This document shows positions 1 through 7,537 of a DNA stretch of 11,044 nt, in pieces. Numbering within the stretch: position 1 is the first letter of the stretch; each line of letters opens with the position of its first letter. The translations under genes and the position numbers were made by a program. The notes below the pieces were generated by a model. The model was not told the DNA's origin and ran no database searches. It saw nothing but the letters and a program-made list of their open reading frames with translations. The stretch comes from Larix sibirica (Eukaryota > Streptophyta > Pinopsida > Pinales > Pinaceae): positions 5,752-16,795 of the forward strand of contig NWUY0300007257.1 of the NCBI GenBank assembly GCA_004151065.3, given 5' to 3'.

Positions 1-4
1 TCCT

Positions 5-31
5 TTTGCCCCTCCAGGGGCAAATGCTAGT
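5..31 (+). repeat. Perfect short hairpin followed by CTAG-T; possible Helitron 3' terminus
   Basis: Positions 5-13 and 16-24 are perfect inverted complements (9-bp stem, 2-base loop), GC-rich in the middle of otherwise AT-rich DNA. Two bases later comes CTAG followed by T (27-31). Helitron rolling-circle transposons end in a short GC-rich hairpin shortly before a CTRR terminus, inserted before a T. The spacing from hairpin to CTAG (2 bases) is shorter than usual, and the rest of any such element would lie left of the window. The hairpin is certain; the Helitron reading is a guess. Confidence 0.3.
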
Positions 32-1130
32 TATCTACAATTCCTTTTTTTATTATTGAATGTTGTACACAACCGATAATGTCATTGTATTAATTTACTC
101 CATTATCATATTTATTATTATATATAATATAAGTTTTTTACTTTAAATATCATTAGATTTATAGGTAATGATTTTTTCTTCACTAAATTTAAAAATATTA
201 AAATATATTTATTAATTTGTATATATATTTAATCAAATCCAAGATCTATGTATACTCGATCAACGTACATTCGAAGTCAACATGATGATTACGATGAATC
301 AATGAGCGTATCCGCTAGTTTCTTATAATTTTTGTTAGTTTTTTTGATTTTGAATAAATCTGGTAGATATTTTAATTTTTTTAGTTATAATTGTCAAATT
401 CTAAAATTTTGGATGTTTTAAGAGGTTTTTAATGATGTTGAATCTATTTCTAACATCAAAATTGCCATTAAAACACATTTAAATTCATATTTTACAAAAT
501 AAAAAACACTTCCGATGAAAAGCCCCTGTTAAAACCAAATCGTCAAATATATAAACAACTTCTAAATAAAATGCTGAGTAGTTTGCAAATAACATGGAAT
601 CAAGCTTTTGGAATTTCAAAATCCACAACTTGACTTGGTAAAGAATAGAGAATCTTTATAAACCCAAGGCAGAGATTTATACATAATGCCAAGGTAATCA
701 ATGGAAAAAACATAACGCTTATTGTGAGAATGGACCTTGACACCCTTTTAAATCCAGTGAAAACCACACAGTAATGAAAACTCAAAGAAAACCACTTATA
801 ATGTATTCAAAATTCTATCGGCATTAGATATTTTCAGTATTTATATGTTATAATTACCTATGTAGAGCGAAGAGAATATTTACAGAACAAGAACAACATG
901 ATTCTAATTGTCAAGACCCCCAACAAATATTAACTAGTTATATATACTGGCCTTCTTTGCAAGAGATATGGTGATTATTAAATAATTTGTCACACAAAGA
1001 AAGCAAAAATGACGTGGCCAAATTCCGATTCTTTAAATCTAAAGAGCTCTGGTTTGTTTCAATTTGGGCACAAGCTCCCCGCTGATATATGTGGCCATGG
1101 CACGATCAAGGCCACCTACGAGCTCTCTTT
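32..1130. other. AT-rich intergenic DNA without a recognisable gene
   Basis: About 1.1 kb of strongly AT-rich sequence with stops in all frames. The longest open stretch, on the minus strand near 600-785, is about 60 codons and matches nothing I know. There are many short A and T runs, no clear long repeat and no convincing promoter attached to a gene. Near the right end (1010-1018) there is a TGACGTGGC motif, the core of plant bZIP (G-box/ABRE-like) sites, but no gene follows it, so I attach no function to it. Confidence 0.6.
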
Positions 1131-1136
1131 TATATA

Positions 1137-1176
<40 letters not shown>
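1131..1176. repeat. Compound microsatellite (TA)12(TAA)8
   Basis: TA is repeated 12 times at 1131-1154 and runs directly into TAA repeated 8 times at 1153-1176, both perfect. Read on the minus strand this is a (TTA)n(TA)n tail directly downstream of a tRNA-like sequence, so it probably grew from the 3' tail of the SINE-like element beside it. Confidence 0.9.
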
Positions 1177-1177
<1 letters not shown>

Positions 1178-1282
1178 TTATTTCAGAGGTGTACATACCC
1201 TACCCCCCTTCGGATTTGAACCTATGACCTCCTAGTAGGAAACACATGTCCTTAACCAATAGGCCCACCTAGGTTGTACATA
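1131..1282 (-). mobile_element. tRNA-derived SINE-like element with microsatellite tail
   Basis: On the minus strand there is a near-consensus RNA polymerase III A box at 1266-1256 (GGGCCTATTGG) and a B box at 1222-1212 (GGTTCAAATCC). Their starts are 44 bases apart, as in a tRNA. Downstream there is a short non-tRNA stretch and then the TTA/TA-rich tail. SINEs are non-autonomous RNAs transcribed from these internal promoters and copied by LINE machinery. It is not a tRNA gene: the 5' and 3' ends do not pair into an acceptor stem. The 5' boundary (about 1274-1282) is approximate, and I found no clean target-site duplication. The near-repeat AGGTGTACATA / AGGTTGTACATA at 1186-1196 and 1271-1282 may be chance. 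Confidence 0.7.
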
Positions 1283-1499
1283 AATGGAGGACCTTAGTGA
1301 CCAAGGAGCCTCCATCCATAAATACATATAAGATTAACCTATAAGAATAAATGTTTTAGAAACATGAAACAAAAGTTATATGGTGCAAAGAAGGAGAAAG
1401 GGACACCTAATTCTTTCACTAGTGGGCATTGAAGAAATTAAATCACAACAAAGTATGATACATGCAAAACCAAGAAAGGAGATATATTAGATGCAAAAC
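1283..1499. other. Intergenic spacer between the SINE-like element and LINE element 1
   Basis: About 220 bases of AT-rich DNA. I see no open frame, repeat or regulatory motif that I can support. The left limit of LINE element 1 is not marked by any visible target-site duplication, so part of this spacer could still be decayed element sequence. Confidence 0.4.
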
Positions 1500-1635
1500 T
1501 GATCGGCTTCGAGGATCCGTGACTCCTCTATGGTTTCTAACTCTAGGGTCTTTGGCGGTTTGTATATGTTAGTCTGGGTGTTTCATCTTCTGCACAAAAT
1601 CCGGGTGTGAATATTGATTTTCATCTTGATGAGCA

Positions 1636-1884
1636 TTGTCCATGCTCAGATTATGGGGGTTCCAGATACTTTCTCAAGCCTCGCAAACCATTTTTGACCT
1701 CCCCGAAGATGGGCTTGGGTGGCAGTTTTTTACAGGTGTCCAAGAGAGATCTCCTAGACTCAGAAGTAGAAGATTTGTTATGGTGTCTTCCCGAGACCAA
1801 GCAATTTTGGATGTTTCAGTTGGAAGGAAAAAAACTATAAAAGGGATCCTTAGAGCAAGCAATCCCAGGTCAAGGGTTATTTAA
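1636..1884 (+). pseudogene. Possible remnant of the ORF1 3' end
   Basis: An open frame of 82 codons with no recognised motif ends in TAA at 1882-1884, just where ORF2-like sequence begins. The last A of the stop is the first base of an ATG, giving TAATG. In plant LINEs the ORF before ORF2 encodes an RNA-binding protein, so position alone suggests ORF1. The C-terminal part is basic (SVGRKKTIKGILRASNPRSR), which is compatible but not diagnostic. I see no zinc knuckle and no RRM. A second frame overlaps it (1607-1840) with no better claim. Confidence 0.25.
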
Positions 1885-2640
1885 TGTTGGTTTTGTCCAT
1901 AAAAATGGCCCTTAAGTGATTAGTTTGGTCTCACAATCTTGAAGTTTTGTTTATACAGGAGTCCTTAGCATGCAGGGATGTTATATTAATTGATCTAAAG
2001 TTGCTTTTACCTAGCTGGGATTTCCTTTGTTCGGACGCAGTGGGTAGATCGGGTGGTATCATTACTTGATGGTGGACCAAATCCTTTTTATGTACAAACT
2101 CTTAGGATTTTTTTTTCTTTCTATTTTGGGTTCTATTTTATTTTCCAGAGAATTGGGGTATGCTATTTCCTTTATTAATGTATATGGCCCACATAATCAA
2201 AGGGTGTTCTGTTGGGAGAAATTGTTTAGGTCCAGTTTGCTTGCCATGGATAATGTTGTTTTGGGTGGTGTTTTAAACTTCTCTATTGTGTATGCAAAGT
2301 CTTAGGGTCCTAGCTCCCATAAAGACTCTCTTTTAGGCTATTTTGTCAAGCGTCTGAATGACAATTTCCTTTATGATATCCTCTAGTGATTTTAGACCGG
2401 CTTGGAGAAATATGAGAAGTGGATTGGACAGGATAGCTAAGCATCTAGATAGATTCTTAGTTAATGATGGTATTCTTTGTTTAGCTTTGGGCATAAAGAA
2501 ATGGGTTGGTGAAGGCAGAGAATCTAAATATTTTTCGATCTTTTTGGAGGTTAAGCAAGCTCGGTTTAAACCCCCCAATCCTTTCAAGTTCAATTCAAAA
2601 TGGCTAGAGGTAGATGGTTATAAGCAGATGGTGAATATTT
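1884..2640 (+). pseudogene. LINE element 1 ORF2: broken endonuclease (EEP/APE-like) domain
   Basis: This is the N-terminal nicking nuclease of ORF2. Recognisable blocks are WDFLCSDAVGRSGGI (about 2017-2063), INVYGPHNQR (2174-2203), VLGGVLNFS (2258-2284), then RPAWRNMRSGLDRIAKHLDR (about 2394-2453) and PPNPFKFNSKWLE (about 2568-2606). Damage: TGA at 1917-1919; a frameshift near 2064; TAG at 2303-2305 where a Trp codon is expected in a KSWGPSS-like block; and another shift near 2385. The usual GGDFN loop has Val instead of the metal-site Asp (codon 2270-2272). The conserved SDH, which supplies catalytic Asp and His, reads Ser-Lys-Tyr (2523-2531). The nuclease is therefore inactive whatever the frame. 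The beginning also looks shortened, since the usual WNVRG-type start is missing. Confidence 0.8.
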
Positions 2641-4100
2641 TATGGATCCCTCGCGATCCTTCTAGCCCCATCTCCGTAGGTATCCAATTCCTCAATAATG
2701 TAAAAAGGATCAAGGCCCATTATATTTCTTGGGCAGTCAATAGGAGAAAGATACATGATGAGATTTTGCGTAGAATTGAAGCTCGACTGCTATCTTATCA
2801 TTGTAACAATCCAGTTGGTTTTCTTTCTCAAGTTCAAAAGAGGGAGATTGTGGACCTTGAAGCTAAGAGGGGGAATATTTTGGTAGATAAAGAAGGTATG
2901 TGGTGCCTCAGAAGTAGGGTGATTTGGTTGCAGAAGGGGGATGATAACTCAAAAATTATTTCCATAACTTTTCGAAACACACACACAAATTCTCTTTGGC
3001 AGCTAGAAGAGGAAGACGACAGTATGGTTACAGGTTTCGGTGATTTAGCAGATGTGGGTGTGAGGCATTTCTCTAGTCTTTCTAGAGAAGATGATAGCAT
3101 GTATGTGGCTCAGATGCTCAGATTAACTGCTCTTTTCCCTCGGTTTGTGAATGAATATCAGCAATTGTCTTTAATGGAAGAGGCGACCCTTGGTGAATTG
3201 AAGGATGCAGTTCACTCGATGCAACAAGATAAGAGCCCCAGGCCTGATGGACGACCTGTGGAATTTTTCTCTAGTTTTATGGATCTATTTGAATATGATT
3301 TACTTGCGATGGTTGATGAATCAATGCAAAAAGGCAAGATTCTAGTTGCATTTAATTATACTTTCTTGGCTCTTATCACAAAATTTGACAAGACTTCCTC
3401 CTTGAATGAATTCCATCCCATCTCTTTCTGTGATTGCATCTATAAGTTGATAGTTAAAGTTATATCCAGAAGGATCAAATGTATTTTATCTAGCTCTGTC
3501 TCTCAATAATAGTTTGCCTTCTTGGAAGGTAGACAAATGCATGATGTTATCTGTATAGCTCAGGAAGTGTTGCATTCAGTCAAAGTAAATCGTTTTTCTA
3601 CTGTTATGGTCAAGGTTGACCTCTCCAAGCCTATGACCATGTTAATTGGCTATATCTCAGACTGGTTATTCTTTAGGTTGGACTTCCTCTTCATTTTATT
3701 AATTGGATTTTTTCATGTGACCAATCAGGTGTCTTTTGTTGTGTTGATAAATGGATCCAACTCTTCTTTCTTTAGGCTTGGAAGAGGACTTAGACAGGGT
3801 TTCCCTCTTGCTCCCCTACTTTTTGTTCTGGTTATGGATAGTTTAAGTAGACTTTTCTCCAATGCAAAGCAAAGAGGTTCCTTTTGGGGGATAAGGATTG
3901 GAGGGGAGATATGGGTGTCTCATATACTTTTTGTAGATGATATACTTATCTTTTATGATGGCTCTGGAAGGGAGATTTTGAAGCTAAAAGATATACTTGT
4001 TTTATTCTATAAAGCCACAATCCTATTATTAAACAACATAAATTCTTATGTTTCTATCATGAATTTGAATCTGGATTCATATGAATGGATATGCTCTTAA
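2640..4100 (+). pseudogene. LINE element 1 ORF2: broken reverse transcriptase domain
   Basis: The frame open from 2358 to 3509 runs through the inter-domain region (GDDNSKIISITFRN, near 2938-2979) into the reverse transcriptase. It shows DKSPRPDG (about 3228-3252, one Gly of the family motif replaced by Arg) and FHPISFCDCIYKLIVKVISR. Two adjacent stops, TAA TAG, follow at 3507-3512, after which the same frame resumes with AFLEGRQMHDVICIAQ. Motif A has its Asp at 3618-3620 but shifts frame at about 3630 and returns near 3716; the intervening frame also holds a TAG at 3674-3676. Motif B is GRGLRQGFPLAPLLF (from 3783). The catalytic FVDD box is intact at 3930-3941. The frame stops at 4098-4100. 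The family is certain; the enzyme cannot be made in one piece. Confidence 0.88.
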
Positions 4101-4930
4101 TTCGACTTTTTACAAGTGGATATTCAAAATGTTGTCAAGTACTTAGGCTTCATTTTGAATCCAAGCGATTATATAAAAAAGGATTGGGACTGGTTAGTTG
4201 CAAAAATTGAGAGAAAAATTCAGTTATAGTGCAATAAACAGCTTTCCAGGGATGGCAGGATGATTATGATCAAATTTGTTTTAGAAGTTGTGCATGTTTA
4301 TTGGGTTTCTTTAGCTTATGTCCCTTTTGGAATTTTGGAGCAGATTAGGAGACTATGCTATAATTTTTTGTGGCAAGGGTGCTCTAATGAGAAATATTTT
4401 CCCATGGAATACTTGGAGCAAGCTATCTTTATTGAAGGTTTTGATTGGTTTGGGCCTTAAGCATACCATTTTTTTGCAAAGGCTTTGGAAGCCAAGGGAG
4501 TGTGGAGGATCTTGAAGGGGGTGTTTTGTGGGATAATGTTGTTTTGTCTTTCAAAAATATATCTTCCCTCTCACAATTCAGGAATGGGTCGGGAATAGAC
4601 CTAAGTCTACAAGGAATGTTTCTATTGTTTGGAAAGCTATCATTATGTCCTTTGATGTGACTGGGGAGTGGTTGGCCTAGCGTTTTGGGAATGGCCACAA
4701 CATTAGAATTGGTTAAGAATATTGGATTGGGTGTCAAGGTGCCCATATTATACCCCATCACATGGTGGTATATTTACATGACCCGGGTTTTCTCTCTCTT
4801 GGACCGGTAGGGGATGCAACCAACTCCACTCCTTTCAGGCAAGTGTAGTAGGAGGAAGTTACTCTCAAAAAATTGGTTACTGTGTCATTAAGGAGGAGGA
4901 GGATATTCATGATCCTCCATGGCGGTCCAA
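4101..4930 (+). pseudogene. LINE element 1 ORF2: thumb and linker region, shredded
   Basis: The same frame continues after the 4098-4100 stop with VKYLGFILNPSDYIKKDWDW (about 4134-4193), a TAG at 4227-4229 in place of the expected Trp, then LSRDGRMIMIKFVLEVVHVY (about 4242-4301) and LCYNFLWQG (about 4353-4379). Between about 4440 and 4560 the similarity hops through all three frames, for example HTIFLQRLW, IPFFCKGFG and AKGVWRILKGV, so there are several small indels. It resumes at about 4570-4740 with IQEWVGNRPKSTRNVSIVWK, broken by TAG at 4678-4680 and a TAA near 4711. These blocks lie between polymerase and zinc-binding region in plant L1 proteins and have no separate function I can assign. 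Confidence 0.75.
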
Positions 4931-5130
4931 AGCAATCAGTCTTTTTAATTGTCCCCTAAAATGTAAATTTTTTCCTTGGTTATCTCTTTCAGATAAAGTT
5001 CATGTCTAGAAGACAATGGCAAGAAGATTTTGGGTGGGCCCAGGGAGATGTTCTTTGTCTCAAAATCAAAATGAATTTATTGATCATTTGTTTATATCTT
5101 GTCTATACTTTGCTAAGACATGGGATTTTT
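4930..5130 (+). pseudogene. LINE element 1 ORF2: zf-RVT zinc-binding region, one Cys lost
   Basis: The block CPLKCKFFPWLSLSDKVHV, a TAG at 5007-5009 where Trp is expected, then the frame starting at 5016 with RRFWVGPGRCSLSQ and FIDHLFISCLYFAKTW, matches the zf-RVT region that precedes RNase H in plant LINEs. The family ligands follow Cys-x2-Cys...His...Cys. Here the second Cys is Ser (residue 15 of the 5016 frame), while Cys12, His24 and Cys29 remain. The role is probably RNA or protein binding during reverse transcription. The ATG at 5016 is an internal Met and not a gene start. Confidence 0.78.
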
Positions 5131-5850
5131 CTTCAAGTATTTTGAACATCCATCTCTCATGGGCCGGACAAGACTTGGATTATGCACTACTTTTTTGGTT
5201 AAACAATGCAACTTACAAGCCTTTCCGGTCTTTGCCAGTTATATTCATTTGGGGTGCTTGGATTGCCATAAATCATGCAATATTTGAAGAGATCCACATC
5301 CCTCCAGTTGTCACAGCCTCCAAAGGCTTAGCCATTCTTGCTCAGTTTCCCCAGATCGATGCTACCCCTAAAATCAGAAGGGTAACAGAGGAAATTATTG
5401 ACAGAGCTTATAACTGGTCTTTTTTTTATGGTGCCTCCCAAGGCATTCCTTCCATGGGAGGGGCCGGTGGAATTTGTACTTATCTAAAGCCCACTTGATA
5501 AAGTTTTCACCTGCAATTGGTCCCAACTCCAACAATAGAGCAAAGTTGCTTGCTCTAAATTTTGTGTTGATGATAGCTTTGGAAAATGGTGTGCAGATAT
5601 TACAAGTGCTCGGGGATTCTAAACTTGTGATAGACTGGATGTGATTGAAGCGAGATCCCAAAAATATTTTTTTGAGGCCTATTTATGAGGAGTTGGTTTA
5701 TATTGTTGGACTCTTTTATGACATTTCCTTTCAACATATTTACCGAGAAATAAATATGCTAGATGATCACTTATCAAAGGAAGGTCTACAGTTGGGTGAA
5801 GGATGATGGAAATGCCGGGATTTGCAAAATGACAACCTTCGCGAATTAGA
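5131..5850 (+). pseudogene. LINE element 1 ORF2: broken RNase H domain
   Basis: The frame from 5016 runs to 5498 and reaches the start of RNase H at WSFFYGASQGIPSMGGAGG, where the first catalytic Asp has become Tyr (codon 5427-5429). A frameshift follows at about 5475-5485. In the new frame come NSNNRAKLLALNFVL, where the catalytic Glu of the usual AEL is Lys, then LGDSKLVIDWM with its Asp kept, a TGA at 5642-5644, and FQHIYREINMLDDHLSKEG with the last His and Asp kept. It ends near LGEG and a stop at about 5803-5808. RNase H would remove the RNA strand of the hybrid after reverse transcription. Two of four catalytic acids are lost. Confidence 0.82.
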
Positions 5851-6060
5851 TCCAGGACCCATTCCAGGCTGATTTTATGTTATTTTCATGTGGTGTAGAT
5901 GACTACTTCTATTTTTTTTCCAGTGAAGTAGTCATTACAGATGGTGATCTGTCTTTACTTTTTTTTGGGTGGTGCATCTTACAGAGTTATATCTACACAA
6001 TTTTATGCTTTGCTAGTTTTTTGTATGATATGTATATTTATGAAATCAGTCTTTTTTAGG
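5851..6060 (+). other. T-rich stretch after the RNase H remnant, probably the 3' UTR of element 1
   Basis: About 200 bases rich in T runs on the plus strand follow the end of RNase H similarity. Plant L1 elements carry a T-rich 3' UTR here. I see no poly(A) run that would mark its end; the nearest A-rich spot is a 6-base run at 6155-6160, and an AATAAA-like string is at about 6124. An open frame of 60 codons (5877-6059) is composed almost wholly of Phe, Leu, Ile and Tyr and looks like a by-product of T-richness. Confidence 0.45.
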
Positions 6061-6560
6061 CCGATACTACAGACTTATACATGTAATGACCCTAACGATA
6101 TGTGAACAAAGTGGATGTTTTAAATAAAATAGTTGCGAACTTTTTTTCGGGGGAAAAAACATGATATTGAAGTTAAACTACTCTCTTATTGTAACCAACT
6201 CATTTTAGACCCAACAATAGAAAAATATGAAGCAATTGCACAAATATGTGCTAGCATGACTCTACCGGTGATAAAAAACAGAACATGAATTTATGTCAAA
6301 CTTATATCTATGGATGAGGCATTTCAAACAAAATCAAATTTAACAAAGAGGAAGGTTGACATTAAGTTGACCCAAGATTCAAAGTTGAATCAAATTACAA
6401 TTTGTTGACACATTATGTTTTGGGAGGACCTATCATTATGTGAGCCAAACCCTTCCAAAAACCCCTCAAAGCTTTCCTTGAAACACTTAAAGGTCATATA
6501 AGTGAGCCTAAACGTTCTTTGATGCTTTAATTTCAATCTAGATCCATGTTAGTAGACTTC

Positions 6561-6693
6561 TTAATATCACTGGTATCTAAGGGAATCAAATATGTTAGGG
6601 AATTAGAGAAGTATATCGAGAAGAACTTGTCTCGAAATTGAAACAAAAACATCATAGATGGACATTTTGTTAACTATCTTTAGTTATAAGGGA
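6561..6693 (+). repeat. Direct repeat, copy 1
   Basis: This copy begins TTAATATCACTGGTATC and ends near TTTAGTTATAAGGGAAG. It shares with copy 2 the blocks AAGAACTTGTCTC and AACATCATAGATGGACATTT and the TAACTAT / TTTAGTT end. It holds about 18 extra bases (around 6590-6607) that copy 2 lacks, so one copy has suffered an indel. Confidence 0.85.
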
Positions 6694-6705
6694 AGAATAT
6701 ACCAA

Positions 6706-6822
6706 TTAATATCATTGGTATCCGAGGGAATCAAAGAAGTATATTGGGAAGAACTTGTCTCCAAATTGAAAAAAAAACATCATAGATGGACATTTTAGTA
6801 ACTATTTTTAGTTGGAAGGGAA
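6706..6822 (+). repeat. Direct repeat, copy 2
   Basis: Copy 2 starts with TTAATATCATTGGTATC and ends near TTTAGTTGGAAGGGAA, offset 145 bases from copy 1 and separated from it by only about 12 bases. The divergence by scattered substitutions suggests an old local tandem duplication. There is no coding content in either copy, and no inverted termini or target duplication that would make it a transposon. Confidence 0.85.
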
Positions 6823-7217
6823 ACTTATTCTAAGTCATATCAATTTCAAAAAATATTACAAATCAAATGGGAAAAAAGAAAAAAACCTTCTTATGGGAGG
6901 GGGCAAATGGAAAACATATTAAAAAAATCTTATCATGGGAGGGATTCACAATTGGGTAATAAATAGCCACATTGATAGTGTGGACAATGATAGCACCCCA
7001 AAGGAGAGAGGAATTTTTTACATGTAAAAAATGCAACAGCTTCAACATGACATCATTAAGTAAATTAATATGGAGATTGCATAACATATGCCATTCTTTG
7101 CATACATACACAAAGCCAGGTATGCATCCAGTCTCTCATGGGATAATAATCTAATAACTATAGTGATTCCATGTGGATCTTTTATTTGGAATAACAACAA
7201 GGGAGAACTAAGTTTAG

Positions 7218-7229
7218 TTTTTTTTTTTT
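7218..7229 (-). repeat. Poly(A) tail marking the 3' end of LINE element 2
   Basis: Twelve consecutive T on the plus strand (A on the minus strand) end the element. The flanking minus-strand sequence after it starts CTAAACTTAGTTCTCCCTTG, which should recur next to the 5' end of the element if the insertion made a target-site duplication. Confidence 0.85.
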
Positions 7230-7305
7230 GTAAATAAAAAGACTATATATTGCTGCTTAAAAAAGAGTACAGAGCTTGTCACACAGTGTCATAAAAAACT
7301 TAGGC

Positions 7306-7335
7306 ATTCCCGGCTGAGACCAGCCAAACAAGAAT
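7306..7335 (-). repeat. Direct repeat in the 3' UTR of element 2, copy A
   Basis: On the plus strand this copy starts ATTCCCGGC and ends CCAAACAAGAAT. It matches copy B at 7374-7404 except for the central ten or so bases. The two starts are 68 bases apart. The function is unknown. Confidence 0.8.
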
Positions 7336-7373
7336 CCTTACACCAACCAGACTTGTCAAATGTAACCTGAGAT

Positions 7374-7404
7374 ATTCCCGGCAGAACACCCACCAAACAA
7401 GAAT
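7374..7404 (-). repeat. Direct repeat in the 3' UTR of element 2, copy B
   Basis: The second copy begins ATTCCCGGC and ends ACCAAACAAGAAT on the plus strand, one base longer than copy A. Both ends are exact matches to copy A and the middle differs. Confidence 0.8.
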
Positions 7405-7537
7405 TTGACATGGACATAGACAATAATGTTCAAACCCCTCACCAGCGAGACCATACACAATTATCATCCGGTATATATGAAAAACAAAACAAAAACTGAG
7501 TTCTAAAAACACCGAAAGATAACCCAATTCACAGAGC

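Larger units (their letters stand above)
1500..6060 (+). mobile_element. Decayed L1-type LINE retrotransposon (element 1)
   Basis: Pieces of a plant L1-clade ORF2 appear in canonical order on the plus strand: endonuclease (about 1884-2640), reverse transcriptase (about 3150-4060), thumb and linker (4100-4900), zf-RVT (4930-5120) and RNase H (5390-5810). A T-rich non-coding stretch follows and may be the 3' UTR. LINEs copy themselves by nicking target DNA and reverse transcribing their own RNA at the nick. This copy is long dead: at least nine in-frame stops, repeated frameshifts and lost catalytic residues. It is AT-rich compared with element 2, which fits greater age. The 5' end (near 1500) and 3' end (somewhere in 5850-6160) are estimates, because no poly(A) or target-site duplication could be identified. 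Confidence 0.85.
6061..7210. other. AT-rich intergenic DNA between the two LINEs
   Basis: About 1.15 kb without a supportable gene. It contains the direct duplication annotated separately (6561-6822). Short open frames near 6863-7154 on both strands overlap each other, are AT-driven and show no motif I recognise. This could be decayed remains of further mobile elements, but nothing identifies a family. Confidence 0.55.
7218..7537 (-). other. 3' UTR of LINE element 2
   Basis: About 320 bases between the stop of the last frame (TAG, 7540-7538) and the poly(A). It is T-rich on the minus strand and contains two imperfect 30-base direct repeats annotated separately. The last bases before the tail read TAGTCTTTTTATTTAC, with AT-rich AATATATAG about 20 bases upstream, as in many plant polyadenylation regions where AATAAA is not obligatory. 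An overlapping open frame (7731-7300) is out of frame with the coding region and looks like a shadow. Confidence 0.7.

Noticed and set aside
600-785. Minus-strand 61-codon hydrophobic frame
   Set aside because: Hydrophobicity follows from the T-rich strand; there is no conserved motif and no neighbouring gene structure.
1010-1018. TGACGTGGC bZIP-type site as an active promoter element
   Set aside because: A single 9-base motif without a downstream gene or TATA context; chance occurrence is plausible.
1196-1274. A functional tRNA gene on the minus strand
   Set aside because: The A and B boxes are present, but the ends cannot form an acceptor stem, the T-stem is imperfect, and a microsatellite tail follows; a SINE-like element fits better.
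5016-5498. An independent 160-codon gene
   Set aside because: Its start is an internal Met and its sequence is the zf-RVT to RNase H part of LINE ORF2, cut by a stop at 5007-5009 and a frameshift near 5480.
1884-5850. A multi-exon host gene with introns between the frame changes
   Set aside because: The domain order is that of LINE ORF2, the gaps between blocks are only a few bases, and lesions are single-base indels and stops with no splice-site pattern.
6561-6822. Short LTRs or a CRISPR-like array
   Set aside because: There are only two diverged copies about 12 bases apart, with no TG...CA ends, no primer-binding site and no regular spacers.
6863-7154. Small genes on both strands (82 codons minus, 60 codons plus)
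   Set aside because: They overlap each other, are AT-driven, and show no recognisable motif or start context.
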